From: Nematostella vectensis
Taxonomy: Eukaryota; Cnidaria; Anthozoa; Actiniaria; Edwardsiidae
Assembly: GCF_932526225.1 (NCBI RefSeq)
Contig: NC_064041.1
Coordinates: forward strand, 10,398,813 to 10,462,812
Direction: 5' to 3'
Length of the DNA stretch: 64,000 nucleotides
This document shows, in pieces, positions 33,894 through 44,500 of this stretch (position 1 is its first letter; every line of letters starts with the position of its first letter). The position numbers and the translations under genes were made by a program. A model generated the notes under the pieces. The model was not told the origin of the DNA, searched no databases, and saw nothing but the letters and a program-made list of their open reading frames with translations.

Positions 33894-34466
33894 TGTATTA
33901 AGGTAAGCCAAAAGAAAATGAACATACACTTTCTTCGCAGGTTCCCCAAGGTAACATTGTATTTTACGTGTTTCATTTATAGCTACGGTAAATATTTGGT
34001 GAGATCCAATAAAACAATTGAGACGAAAAATATAATAAAATACTTCCAAACTTTTCTTACCTGTTTTTGGAGTTGTTAGTTACATCCCTGTGAAGTTTCA
34101 ATCCATTTGGGGCAATATTGAGTGATTGTATTCCCCCCATACTAATAATAATTAGTACCCATAAGCCATTTACCATTTTGCCATTTGCACTGACAACCTC
34201 TTGTGAAATAGGTGTATGTATTAAGGTAAGCCAAAAGAGAATGAACATACACTTTCTTCGCAGGTTCCCCAAGGTAACATTGTATTTTACGTGTTTCATT
34301 TATAGCTACAGTTAATATTTGGTGAGATCCAATAAAACAATTGAGACCAAAAATTTAATAAAATACTTCCAAACTTTTCTTACCTGTTTTTGGAGTTGTT
34401 AGTTACATCCCTGTGAAGTTTCCATCCATTTGGGGCAATATTGAGTGATTGTATTCCCCCATACTA
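33826..34466. repeat. 323-bp tandem duplication, copy A only
   Basis: Markers repeat at a constant offset: 'agtaccc' at 33831 and 34154, 'aacatacact' at 33921 and 34244. Copy B has one unit only (about 61765-62068), so the duplication arose after the segmental duplication or was lost in B. Confidence 0.9.
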
Positions 34467-35134
34467 AGAGAAGAGAAAGGTAGCACTCTAATGATGCTGA
34501 AACGGGCAGTAGAATTGAAACTTTAAAAGTTCACCAAAATTTCTGCAAATTATACTTATACTTTACACTGCCACACAGAAATTATGAATCCAGTTGACTA
34601 ACTCTTTGCGTACCTAAAACGCCATTCTTTACCTGCCTTGCCTTATCACCTATGTTTGATACAAACCCATGGGTTGGATTTTCAACCGTCCTGACAAAAC
34701 AGCTTGTTTACATCTCCCTTCGGGCTAGCCTGTATGCAGTCTCAATTTGCATGTGGAAGTGGGGCCTTGCTGTCAATTCCCATTGGTCAGTGACGGCGCA
34801 GCTTTTTGGGGAAGGGGGATGTAGATATACTGTAGATGTATCGTTATAATATTGTTTACATGAATTTTGGTGAAATTTCGAATTTCCAGTTTTCTAGAAA
34901 CGATTTTCTACCGCCCATTTCGCCAATTTTAGACTACAATCTACAATCGCTCAATATTGCCCCAAATGGATTGAAACTTCACAGGATGTAAATAACAACT
35001 CCACAAACAGGTAAGAAAAGTGTGAAGGTATTTAATTATATTTTTCGTTCCATTTTTTTTTATTGTAACCCACCATATATTTGCAGTAACTGTGAATGAA
35101 ACATGTAAAATACAACATTAGCTTGAGCAACCTG
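34261..35134. mobile_element. Foldback element with about 250-bp inverted arms
   Basis: The right arm (about 34850-35134; 'caatattgccccaaatgg', 'cacaaacaggtaagaaaag', 'gtaaaatacaac') is the reverse complement of the left arm (34261-34545; 'cttttcttacctgttttt', 'ccatttggggcaatattg'). The inner parts also pair ('gggcagtagaattgaaac' with 'ttctaccgccc'). It is a non-autonomous DNA element with long inverted ends and no ORF. Its left arm was duplicated in the 323-bp tandem event. Confidence 0.8.
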
Positions 35135-35354
35135 TGCTTCCTTCAAATAATATAGTGATGTCCCCAATTAAAATACCAACACACTGCTGATGAATTTTGC
35201 ATGTAGATACTCACATGTGGATTGATCAATGTTACTATTAAAAACCTAAAAAAAGGTTTACTACTAAATCTGATTCCCAATTTATTCTAATAAAAATTGA
35301 CAGTTTATCGTTACAGCGTCACACATCACAATTGTACGGCAAGTCAGTCAAATA

Positions 35355-35441
35355 ATGGCAGCCATACCACAACCACAAGAATCTGGTCCAAGTGATGAGA
35401 GAGCCATAATGGAAAGAAGTATTATATCACCCATAAGTACT
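35355..35441 (+). CDS. Possible short first exon (MAAIPQPQESGPSDERA...), conserved in both duplicates
   Basis: An ATG opens a frame (MAAIPQPQESGPSDERAIME...) that is unchanged in copy B at 62954-63040, after which the two copies differ by a 2-base indel that shifts the frame. Loss of frame conservation there suggests that any coding exon ends near 35440. No strong GT donor is present and no downstream exon was identified. It may equally be non-coding sequence conserved only because the duplication is recent. Confidence 0.2.
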
Positions 35442-35611
35442 AAGTTTCAGATTTTCCAGATTACTATTTCTGTGAGCTACGTGCTTAAAAAAGGCTTACT
35501 TGCAAAAAGTTGTTCTTTTGGCTTTAGCAGATGCATCCCGGCTAGTAAAGTTTACGATTACTTCGTGTTCAAGTAAGTATTATTGGGGTCTGCCTTCTCT
35601 CTACCCCTGCT

Positions 35612-36749
35612 CTAATCAATCATTAAAAATCGATTTCGATACAAATTGATAAAAATCTGTGATTTTTATCGATTTATTCCATAAAAATTATGGGGAATAA
35701 GATGGATTGTATGGGAGAACAACCTTTAAGCCAGTAATGCAGGCCTTTTCCCAGTGTTTTATAATGAAAAACCCACCGTGAGCGATTTGTAGCGGCCATC
35801 TTGGATTTTGAAAAAACAAAGATTTAAACAGGAAGAGGTGGCGGAGAAGGAGATAAAGAAACCGGGTTAACACCTGCGTTGCAGGCTAAATAACCTTTAA
35901 CATGGAAAACATTTAAACAAAGTCATGTCAGGTGAACTTGATTATAGCGACCATGCCAATGTTTCACCTCACCTCAGTCATCTCAGTGACCGCAGGGATG
36001 ATTGTGAAAACAAGTACCCGGGGACCCCAATTCCATTAGAACAAGCTTTTATTTATTCTTTTTTATTCATTTTGTGTATAATTATAGTACTGGCAGTTAA
36101 ATGAAGCAGGCATAGTGGCAAGCGTTCACAACTGGGCACTTCTCGATGACCTATTTTGAGTTTATGATCAATTGACTGGATAATTTTGACCACGCGAAAG
36201 CCACAAACTTGATCAGTTGTAAAGAAAAATCGATTAAGAAAATCGATTAAGAAAATGCTGTCGTAAATGTGTTGTCTGAATGTCCCCAAACGTTTAAATT
36301 AAAAGAAAAAAAATGAGACATTCAGGCAAAAACACTCTGGGCTGGGTAGTGTCGATGGCTTATTATATTGGTTGAGATTCACTAGGTATGGTACAACATG
36401 GTTGTCAGCTAATTTGGGGGGAGGGGTTAATAGGGGTATGTAAATCCGCCGTTCTGTTCATTTCGGGGCTGAATCCACAGATCTGCAAACCTATTCACCC
36501 CCCTAATTACTTGTGTCAGGTTGAAATAGCTGTGCCGACCTGCTTAGTTTCCATTTCGTTAAAAATCAATACAAAACAATAAAAATCAATACTGTACTTT
36601 ATCAAAGGGTAAAAATCGTTTATTTTTTTTTAAAGTTCGGCCATTTTCTAACGGTTTTCAAATTCAATCGATAAAAATCAATCACCCATCATCGATTTTT
36701 TTCGATTTATCGATTGCCAAATCGGTATCGATTTTTAACGATTGACTAG
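35612..36749. mobile_element. Non-autonomous DNA element with ATCGATTTT-rich terminal inverted repeats
   Basis: Left end 35612-35640 ('ctaatcaatcattaaaaatc...') and right end 36721-36749 pair over 29 bases with a few mismatches. Subterminal regions are also rich in 'atcgattttt' in both orientations. No transposase ORF is seen. Copy B carries the same left end at 63213; its right end lies beyond the window. Confidence 0.65.
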
Positions 36750-37031
36750 ACCGGCCAATACAGCAATGTATTTAGCGGCACTCCTCCGACAATATAAGCA
36801 AACGAAATGATATATGTCTGGGGGGACTTTTCCCCCAAAAAAGTATATATGGCATGGCATAGAGGTTTACTCATCATCCATGACAAAAATTCGATTATTC
36901 AGCGATTTTTTTTCCAAAACGATAACGGTTGGTCAGCATGGACAATTTTGACGGCTAGATGTTTTGACTTACCTCTATTATGGATGGCGCTGATTTCGAC
37001 CACGTCATTAATATTTTAAACGCAGAAAGAT

Positions 37032-37780
37032 GTTCCCTGCTAGCAGAGGCCTCTTTTCTCTGTATTTTGCAAGGCTGGCGTTCGCGAGGAAAAGATACCT
37101 CTGCCATGCGCAAGTTCGTTTGGTCAAACCGCTGTCCACGATCGTGGACGGGAGATCCAGAGCGCATGCTCCGTTTATTAATTACTGGCCACTATTTGAG
37201 CCCACAATGACTAGCGCATGCGTGAAGCGTATATCCGCTGTCGGACAATAAGCCCGCATTCGAAACGGCGTCCTCCGTAGAAATATCACGCGACGAATTA
37301 TAAAAGAAGCCAATGCCTTGTCTTCATTCAGAATTTTCTCTCTTTTGACTAACGAGTCAATCTACCGTTTACAGCTTTTGCATATTTTTCTGGAATTAAC
37401 ATTTTGTTCGAGTCCAACTGTGCGATATTTAATACATTGAAGAAACTCGCCTGCCCAGATGTCTTGAAATTTATCCCACAAACAAGACAAAACTCGTCTT
37501 TGCTGCGTTTGCTGTTAAATCTTTTTAGTTACGTTTTAGGTGATTGAAATTGAACAGTTGTTTTCTTTTTTCGAAGAGGAGAACTAACCGGAACTTGATT
37601 CATAATTTGCGACAAAAATTAGCATATTTACAGCTTTTGCGCGATGGTACGGCATACGGTCGCTTAGAAACGCTCACGCAGTCGCAACGAAAACAGTTTC
37701 GACCCATGGCAGAGGTATCTTTTCCTCGCGAACGCTAGACCAGCGAAATGCAGAGAAAAGAGGCCTCTGCTAGCAGGGAA
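37032..37780. repeat. Inverted repeat with about 76-bp arms
   Basis: The left arm 37032-37108 ('ctgctagcagaggcctcttt' ... 'ttcgcgaggaaaagatacct') is the near-exact reverse complement of 37705-37780. About 600 bp of sequence lies between. It may be the two ends of a non-autonomous transposon. The spacer has no supported gene, although TATAAAAG at 37300-37307 is noted. Confidence 0.8.
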
Positions 37781-38174
37781 AGAAAGATGCCTTTTTCTTG
37801 TTAAAATAATATTTTTGCATTGAAATAGCCAGCGGATTGTATAGTTGTATAGACCCCGCTTTCTCCCGGTTAAACATGGCAAAGGCAACACGGTTAGAGC
37901 GCAATGAACTATGTTAACAAAGTGGCTATTATCTCGTCCACTAAAAAGAGGAAAGAAATAAAATATACGAAGTAGAAGAATAACAGGGGTTATTTTCAGT
38001 CTTCTTGCGAACTCAGATTTGATAAACAAGGATAAGGGGGAAAAAAACAAAAAAACTTGTTGTATGTGGAACTGATTGACGTATTTGTGTAATAGTTATT
38101 TTTAGCACTCTGGCGGGAGATTCCGGGAATCACACTTCCGCTTTGGTGCTTGGTTCGCATGTGTTCACGTTAAA
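37781..38174. other. Non-coding stretch before the foldback element
   Basis: No gene or repeat is recognised. It may be the original upstream region of the triple-death-domain gene, now separated from it by the foldback insertion. Confidence 0.35.
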
Positions 38175-41100
38175 TTAAGGGGAATTCATATATTAGCTAA
38201 CTTAGCAAATTAACTTACTAGTACTAGTAAATGAAATTGGGGGCGAGAAAGTTTAGTGGTATTATTTTGAAATTTTATAGAATTTTAAAATTTTATAGAT
38301 AAAAACATACTAGTAAACAAAATTTCGGGGCGAGAAAGCAATCTGACAACTCGCCCCGACATTTGGTTTACTAGTATAACAATAACTATACTATTAAATG
38401 AAATTACGGGGCGTAAAGAAAAAAACGACAACTCGCCCCGAGATTTGGTTTACTAGTAGTAAGTAATTATAATACTTATAAATTACGGGGCATAAAGCAA
38501 AAACGACAACTCGCCCCGAGATTTGGTTTATTAGTACCTAGAAATTACGGGGCGTAAAGCAAAAACGACAACACGCCCCGAGATTTGGTTTACTAGTAGT
38601 AAGTAATTATAATACCGAGAAATTACGGGGCGTAAAGCAAAAACGACAACACGCCCCGAGATTTGGTTTACTAGTAGTAAGTAATTATAATACCGAGAAA
38701 TTACGGGGCGTAAAGCAAAAACGACAACACGCCCCGAGATTTGGTTTACTAGTAGTAAGTAATTATAATACCGAGAAATTACGGGGCGTAAAGCAAAAAC
38801 GACAACACGCCCCGAGATTTGGTTTACTAGTAGTAAGTAATTATAATACTTATAACATACGAGGCGTAAAGCAAAAACGACAACTCGCCCCGAGATTTGG
38901 TTTACTAGTAGTAAGTAAGTATAATACCGAGAAATTACAGGGCGTAAAGCAAAAACGACAACTCGCCCCGAGATTTGGTTTACTAGTAGTAAGTAATCAT
39001 AATACCTATAAATTACGGGGCGTAAAGCGAAAACGACAACTCGCCCCGAGATTTGGTTTACTAGTAGTAAGTAATCATAATACCTATAAATTACGGGGCG
39101 TAGAGCGAAAACGACAACTTGCCCCGAGATTTGGTTTATTCACGGGAATTAGGATACTTTGTCAGCGATTTCTCTATAAAATAAACAAAAATGAATCCCC
39201 AATTTATGTTGAATAATGAACTCGGCTAATAAAATATTTCTAACCTTATAATCCGAAAGGTCTCCTGTCTTTTGAGTTAGCGAAACCCTTTTTAGTTTCC
39301 TCTCGTTCCATTTCTATTTCTCTTGTCTAAAAACCCGAGCCCTCTCCAAAGCTAACTTCGTATTTAGGTTCTATATAAAATAAGAAGGGAGTGAAACAAC
39401 GCTTGATTCCATTGTTCGAAAACCTGCCTAGTTACGGCCAATGATGTGATGTTAGTATGAGACATGATTGATTGACAGCTCACCTTCTCTTTGAGCTGAT
39501 CTCGCCGCCGACACACACCCAGGCATGCGACAAGTGCTGGGATCGGGGCTTCTTTTTAAAATGTTTCTACGGACTCAGAACCGTATCCAGGGGGGTGGGG
39601 GGGGGGGGGGGGGTTGCAGGGGGTGCGAACGCATCCCCCTACAACGGCCGAAAGTCCACTTTTGGTTCTCAGTAGACGTGCTATTTGTAGACAAAACTCA
39701 AAATTATAAGCTAGATCACTCTGGTATTAGCCAAATCTGGCAATAAACGTCCCGTTAGATACTGCAAAGGCATAAAAAAGTCCCTTTTTGTTCTTTCGGA
39801 GGTGGTTATATTTTTATCAGAAAACTCTCTCCCTCCCTCCCCCCCAAGAAAAATCCTGGGTACGGGCCTGCTTTTTCATACAAAAAGATAAATGACAGGA
39901 GATGGTCAGCTTATAATTTGATTTGCTCTATCCCCCCTTCTCCACTTCGCCATTAATAGAAACACTTTGCCCTCTGCCGATAACTTGCAGAATTTTCTGT
40001 TTTCTTATAACTAGTAAACCAAATCTCGGGGCGAGTTGTCGTTTTTGCTTTACGCCCCGTAATTTATCGGTACTAATAAACCAAATCTCGGGGCGAGTTG
40101 TCGTTTTTGCTTTACGCCCCGTAATTTCTCGGTATTATAATTACTTACAACTAGTAAACCAAATCTCGGGGCGTGTTGTCGTTTTTGCTTTACGCCCCGT
40201 AATTTTGTCGGTATTATAATTACTTACTACTAGTAAACCAAATCTCGGGGCGTGTTGTCGTTTTTGCTTTACGCCCCGTAATTTTGTCGGTATTATAATT
40301 ACTTACTACTAGTAAACCAAATCTCGGGGCGTATTGTCGTTTTTGCTTTACGCCCCGTAATTTCTTGGCACTAGTAAACCAAATCTCGGGGCGAGTTGTC
40401 GTTTTTGCTTTACGCCCTGTATGTTATAAGTATTATAATTACTTACTACTAGTAAACCAAATCTCGGGGCGTGTTGTCGTTTTTGCTTTAAGCCCCGTAA
40501 TTTATAAGTATTATAATTACTTACTACTAGTAAACCAAATCTCGGGGCGTGTTGTCGTTTTTGCTTTACGCCCCGTAATTTCTCGGTATTATAATTACTT
40601 ACAACTAGTAAACCAAATCTCGGGGCGTGTTGTCGTTTTTGCTTTACGCCCCGTAATTTTGTCGGTATTATAATTACTTACTACTAGTAAACCAAATCTC
40701 GGGGCGTATTGTCGTTTTTGCTTTACGCCCCGTAATTTCTTGGCACTAGTAAACCAAATCTCGGGGCGAGTTGTCGTTTTTGCTTTACGCCCTGTATGTT
40801 ATAAGTATTATAATTACTTACTACTAGTAAACCAAATCTCGGGGCGTGTTGTCGTTTTTGCTTTAAGCCCCGTAATTTATAAGTATTATAATTACTTACT
40901 ACTAGTAAACCAAATCTCGGGGCGTGTTGTCGTTTTTGCTTTACGCCCCGTAATTTCTCGGTATTATAATTACTTACTACTAGTAAACCAAATCTCGGGG
41001 CGTGTTGTCGTTTTTGCTTTACGCCCCGTAATTTCTCGGTATTATAATTACTTACTACTAGTAAACCAAATCTCGGGGCGTGTTGTCGTTTTTGCTTTAC

Positions 41101-41543
41101 GCCCAGTAATTTCTTGGTACTAATAAACCAAATCTCGGGGCGAGTTGTCGTTTTTGCTTTACGCCCCGTAATTTCTTGGCACTAGTAAACCAAATCTCGG
41201 GGCGAGTTGTCGTTTTTGCTTTACGCCCCGTAATTTATAAGTATTATAATTACTTACTACTAGTAAACCAAATCTCGGGGCGAGTTGTCGTTTTTTCTTT
41301 ACGCCCCGTAATTTCATTTAATAGTATAGTTATTGTTATACTAGTAAACCAAATGTCGGGGCGAGTTGTCAGATTGCTTTCTCGCCCCGAAATTTTGTTT
41401 ACTAGTATGTTTTTATCTATAAAATTTTAAAATTCTATAAAATTTCAAAATAATACCACTAAACTTTCTCGCCCCCAATTTCATTTACTAGTACTAGTAA
41501 GTTAATTTGCTAAGTTAGCTAATATATGAATTCCCTAAATTAA
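38175..41543. mobile_element. 3.4-kb foldback transposon with arms of 78-bp tandem repeats
   Basis: The outer parts of each arm (38179 to about 38420 and about 41300-41540) are almost perfect reverse complements, from 'gggaattcatatattagct' inward. Each arm then continues into tandem units of about 78 bp built on 'actagtaaaccaaatctcgg', 'ggcgagttgtcg' and 'gctttacgccccgtaattt'. There are roughly 10 units on the left (to 39140) and 17 in opposite orientation on the right (from 40010). The spacer 39140-40010 is not repetitive except for a MITE-like repeat. TTAA flanks both ends (38175-38178 and 41540-41543), compatible with a TTAA target site. No transposase is encoded. The right end lies about 25 bp before the ATG at 41568. 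Confidence 0.88.
39583..39871. mobile_element. Short MITE-like repeat, copy 2, inside the foldback spacer
   Basis: Same ends and same order of internal blocks as 5862-6160. It contains a long G tract at its left side and a C-rich stretch before 'cctgggtacgggcctg'. It is nested within the foldback element. Confidence 0.75.
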
Positions 41544-41567
41544 GTTATCTTTCTTTCAAACGCGGGG

Positions 41568-44500
41568 ATGGCATTAGATCTGAGTGCTTTCTGCAGATTC
41601 CGAGAAGCGGGAAGTCTTTATTCCCTCGGGAGCGGATGGATCATAAAGTCAAAAGCACTTTCACAGAAATTTGGTAACAGTACCGTGTTTTATCTCGTGA
41701 CCACAAGCGATGTTTTAACACCGCGTCTAGTCCTTAACGCTCTAAAGAAAACCTCAGAAACCTCCGTTTATACCATATTGGTTGATATTAGCTCAACCGA
41801 GGCTAAACATGGAGTCAAGACCACCAAGGACTTGCGTGAAATAATTGATTTTGTGCCATCAGTTGAAGCCGGCGAAAATTTGTTGCAGGACTATGTGCGA
41901 GAAATTTCAGGATTGTTGCTTATAAGTTTGGAAAAGTACCAGCGGCATGGTTACTTTAGCAAGTCATGCATACTGTGCGATAGGCCGGTGAATTTCTCGA
42001 GTGCTTTAGAGGTGAAGAATGATTTCAGCTCCGATGGCTCTTCGTTATGTTGTTATGTACTTCAAGAAGCGAAACCCGCCAAGACATCATCATCTTCAGA
42101 CATCGATAAGGCGAGTGAAGACGAAGGCTACGTTCCTTTTGCAAACAAAAGGTAAAGTTTTTGACTTGGTCTCTAAGATTTTTTACGTCCTAGTAGGAAT
42201 CGACCTGCAGTAAGTTACATGTGTTCTCACGTAAACTCTTCTTAATCTTTGATTTATTGGGGGATAAAAGAAGCCTGTTTTCTGAAGTGGTGGTGTGTTT
42301 GTGTTTTGGTGAGGGCGGGGCAGGGAAAGAGGGGGAGGGGTGGTTGTTTAAGGGATAAGTTCCTCTGAGTGTGGGGAAATAAGTACATGTTGGGTTTGGA
42401 GTACCATTCCCTTGCTCCATTTTTTATCAATGCATTTGGTGGCAGGGAAAGGGGGGGGGGGGGGGGTGGGCGGTTGTTTGAGGGATAAGTTTCTCTGAGT
42501 GTGGGGAAATAAGTACATGTTGGGTTTGGAGTACCATTCCCTTGCACCATTTTTTATCAATGCATTTATTTTGCATTTACACTTCCTAGTAAATGCTGTT
42601 GTACAAACAAGCAATACACACAGTACTATACACAAGCAATACTCCCCTTCTAATATTTTTCAGAAAAGTTGCACAAAAATATCCATCCATTCCTCACAAA
42701 AGCCTCCCATCCGTGTGTGAGCGACTCGTACTGCTCGTACCTGTCAACTCTTGCATTAAGCGGGAGTCTCAAGATTTTGGACCCATTCCCCCACTCTCCT
42801 GGGTTGAGCAGCAGATCTCTCACTTTTTTGCAATTTTTATCGCTTCCAAAAAATAATTCTATAGAGAATCATCATTTTGCCTATTTTCTATTAAAATAAT
42901 TAAAATAATAATTCCCTTGCGTAGCGCAATTTATCTAACGCCCACTTAAGATCTATAAAATGGATTTCTGTTCTAGAGCTTTCTGTACAGCAAATGCATG
43001 CACCCCTTTACCCCCAAAAATGAATATACCCTATCCCTCTCCCCCAAAAATGAATCCCCTCTCCCCCAAAAATGAATATACCCTACCCCTCTCCCCCAAA
43101 AATGAATATACCCTACCCCTTCCCCCAAAAAAACTCTGAAGCCTTAAAATTTTGTGGGGTTTAAGGTGTGGTGACTATATGCTTTGCAGTGGCGTAGCCA
43201 GGATTTTTGATAGGAGGGGAGCTAAAAGCCCTTTCAAGGCATTTTCTCCTGAATTTTATATAATGTCTCATACATTTACTGTATTTTTGGACACTAGAAG
43301 GGGGCCAGGGCCCCTAGAGGCCAACCCCTGGCTTCACCCTGCTTTGGGTAAGTTTAGTCTCTGCTGATTAACACCCTGGTTAATATTGGTTGTGGGTGCA
43401 AATGCAAAAACTCCTTGCTAGGAACTAAAAGGTTGTTTTCTATGTTAGGCTATCACTTCTGCTAGAACAAAATAAAGAAAGTGCTGCCTTCCTGCCCTGT
43501 GTAGTTGTTGATGGTGATCAAACATACACTTCTGAAAAAGATGTACCTGTCAATATCAATCTGCTTGGTGCCATTGTAACTGACAAGAAAGGCAAACTGG
43601 TTGGATCTCTGTGTTGTCATCAAAAAGAGCTACAGTTTCAGCCATCTGGTAGAGTATTTATACTGTAATGCAAATTGTTTATCTGGATTTGAACATAGAT
43701 ATTTTTCTGGGTTAAGTGATGATACTCTTGTACTGATGGTGATGTATTGATAAAGCACAGGGTGGCATGGAACAAGACTACCTTGCATTGTGTTACTCAA
43801 TTTTCTTTGTTTGGGTAGACCTTCCAGAAAAGTTTGAGGGCACCCTTCAGGGAAAAGGCACATTTGCCTTACTTATCCTATTTGATTTCTTTTTTCAAAG
43901 TCATCATAAAGAAAAAGTATTTCTCTGCCTCAATGGTGCAAGAAAATGGTACAGCAAGCTCAACATGTGGTGACCTATTGGTCAGTGGATACTCCACATC
44001 AGCTCAACAAGATGACATTCATAATGAATTTCCCCAAAATCCAGCAACTAATGATGAAGAAGGCATGCAACATAGAAATACAAAGCCAGCTCACAGCTCC
44101 AGAAAGCAAAATGAGCAACTGCAAATTGCAGGGCCACTTATGACCAACAAAACAGGAAGTGAAGGTGGTGCAACAACAAGTGGTGGTGGTGTTACAGAAA
44201 GTAGAGGTGGTGCTAAAGAAAATGGAGATAGTGCTACAGGAAATGGAGATGGTGTTACAAGAAGTGGAGGTGGTGCTACAAGAAATGGGGATGGTTTTAC
44301 AGGAAGTGGGGGTGGTGCAACTGCAATGCGAGGGGATGTAACAGGAAGTGAAAGAAATGTAAGGAAAATTGAAGGTGGTGGAACAGGAAGTGAGGATGTA
44401 ACAGGAAGTGAGGAGGATATAGCAGAAAGTGGAGGTTCTGTAATAGGAAATAAACATGACGTTACAGGTAGTGGAGATTTAGGAGGTGTAGGGGGTGCAA

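Larger units (their letters stand above)
14868..36400. repeat. Segmental duplication copy A (with two insertions)
   Basis: From 'gtgttatttggtggtcgatt' (14868) the sequence matches 54343 onward almost base for base. Matching blocks are 14868-15984 with 54343-55518, 26466-26598 with about 55513-55652, and 27823-36400 with 56073-64000. The two gaps are the Helentron (15985-26465) and the BEL/Pao fragment (26599-27822). A also has a 323-bp tandem duplication (33826-34466) and extra 45-bp repeats (30216-30400) absent from B. The right end cannot be placed because B runs off the window. Confidence 0.93.

Noticed and set aside
37300-37335. TATAAAAG followed by an initiator-like tcattcag
   Set aside because: No coding sequence downstream could be tied to it, and such motifs are common in AT-rich DNA.
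38400-41330. CRISPR-like array of regular repeats
   Set aside because: Units are continuous 78-bp tandem repeats without unique spacers, occur in two inverted arms, and the DNA is clearly from an animal genome.
39923-41430. Open frames through the foldback right arm (NQISGRVVVFALRPV...)
   Set aside because: They are produced by the 78-bp period, a multiple of three, which keeps a frame open mechanically. No domain or start is recognised.
43821-43973. Alternative exon start at 43821 (DLPEKFEGTLQGKGTF...)
   Set aside because: It has a fair acceptor and the right phase but runs into a stop at 43973 and needs no donor. Joining exon 2 directly to 43901 keeps a 413-codon frame. It may be a minor isoform only.
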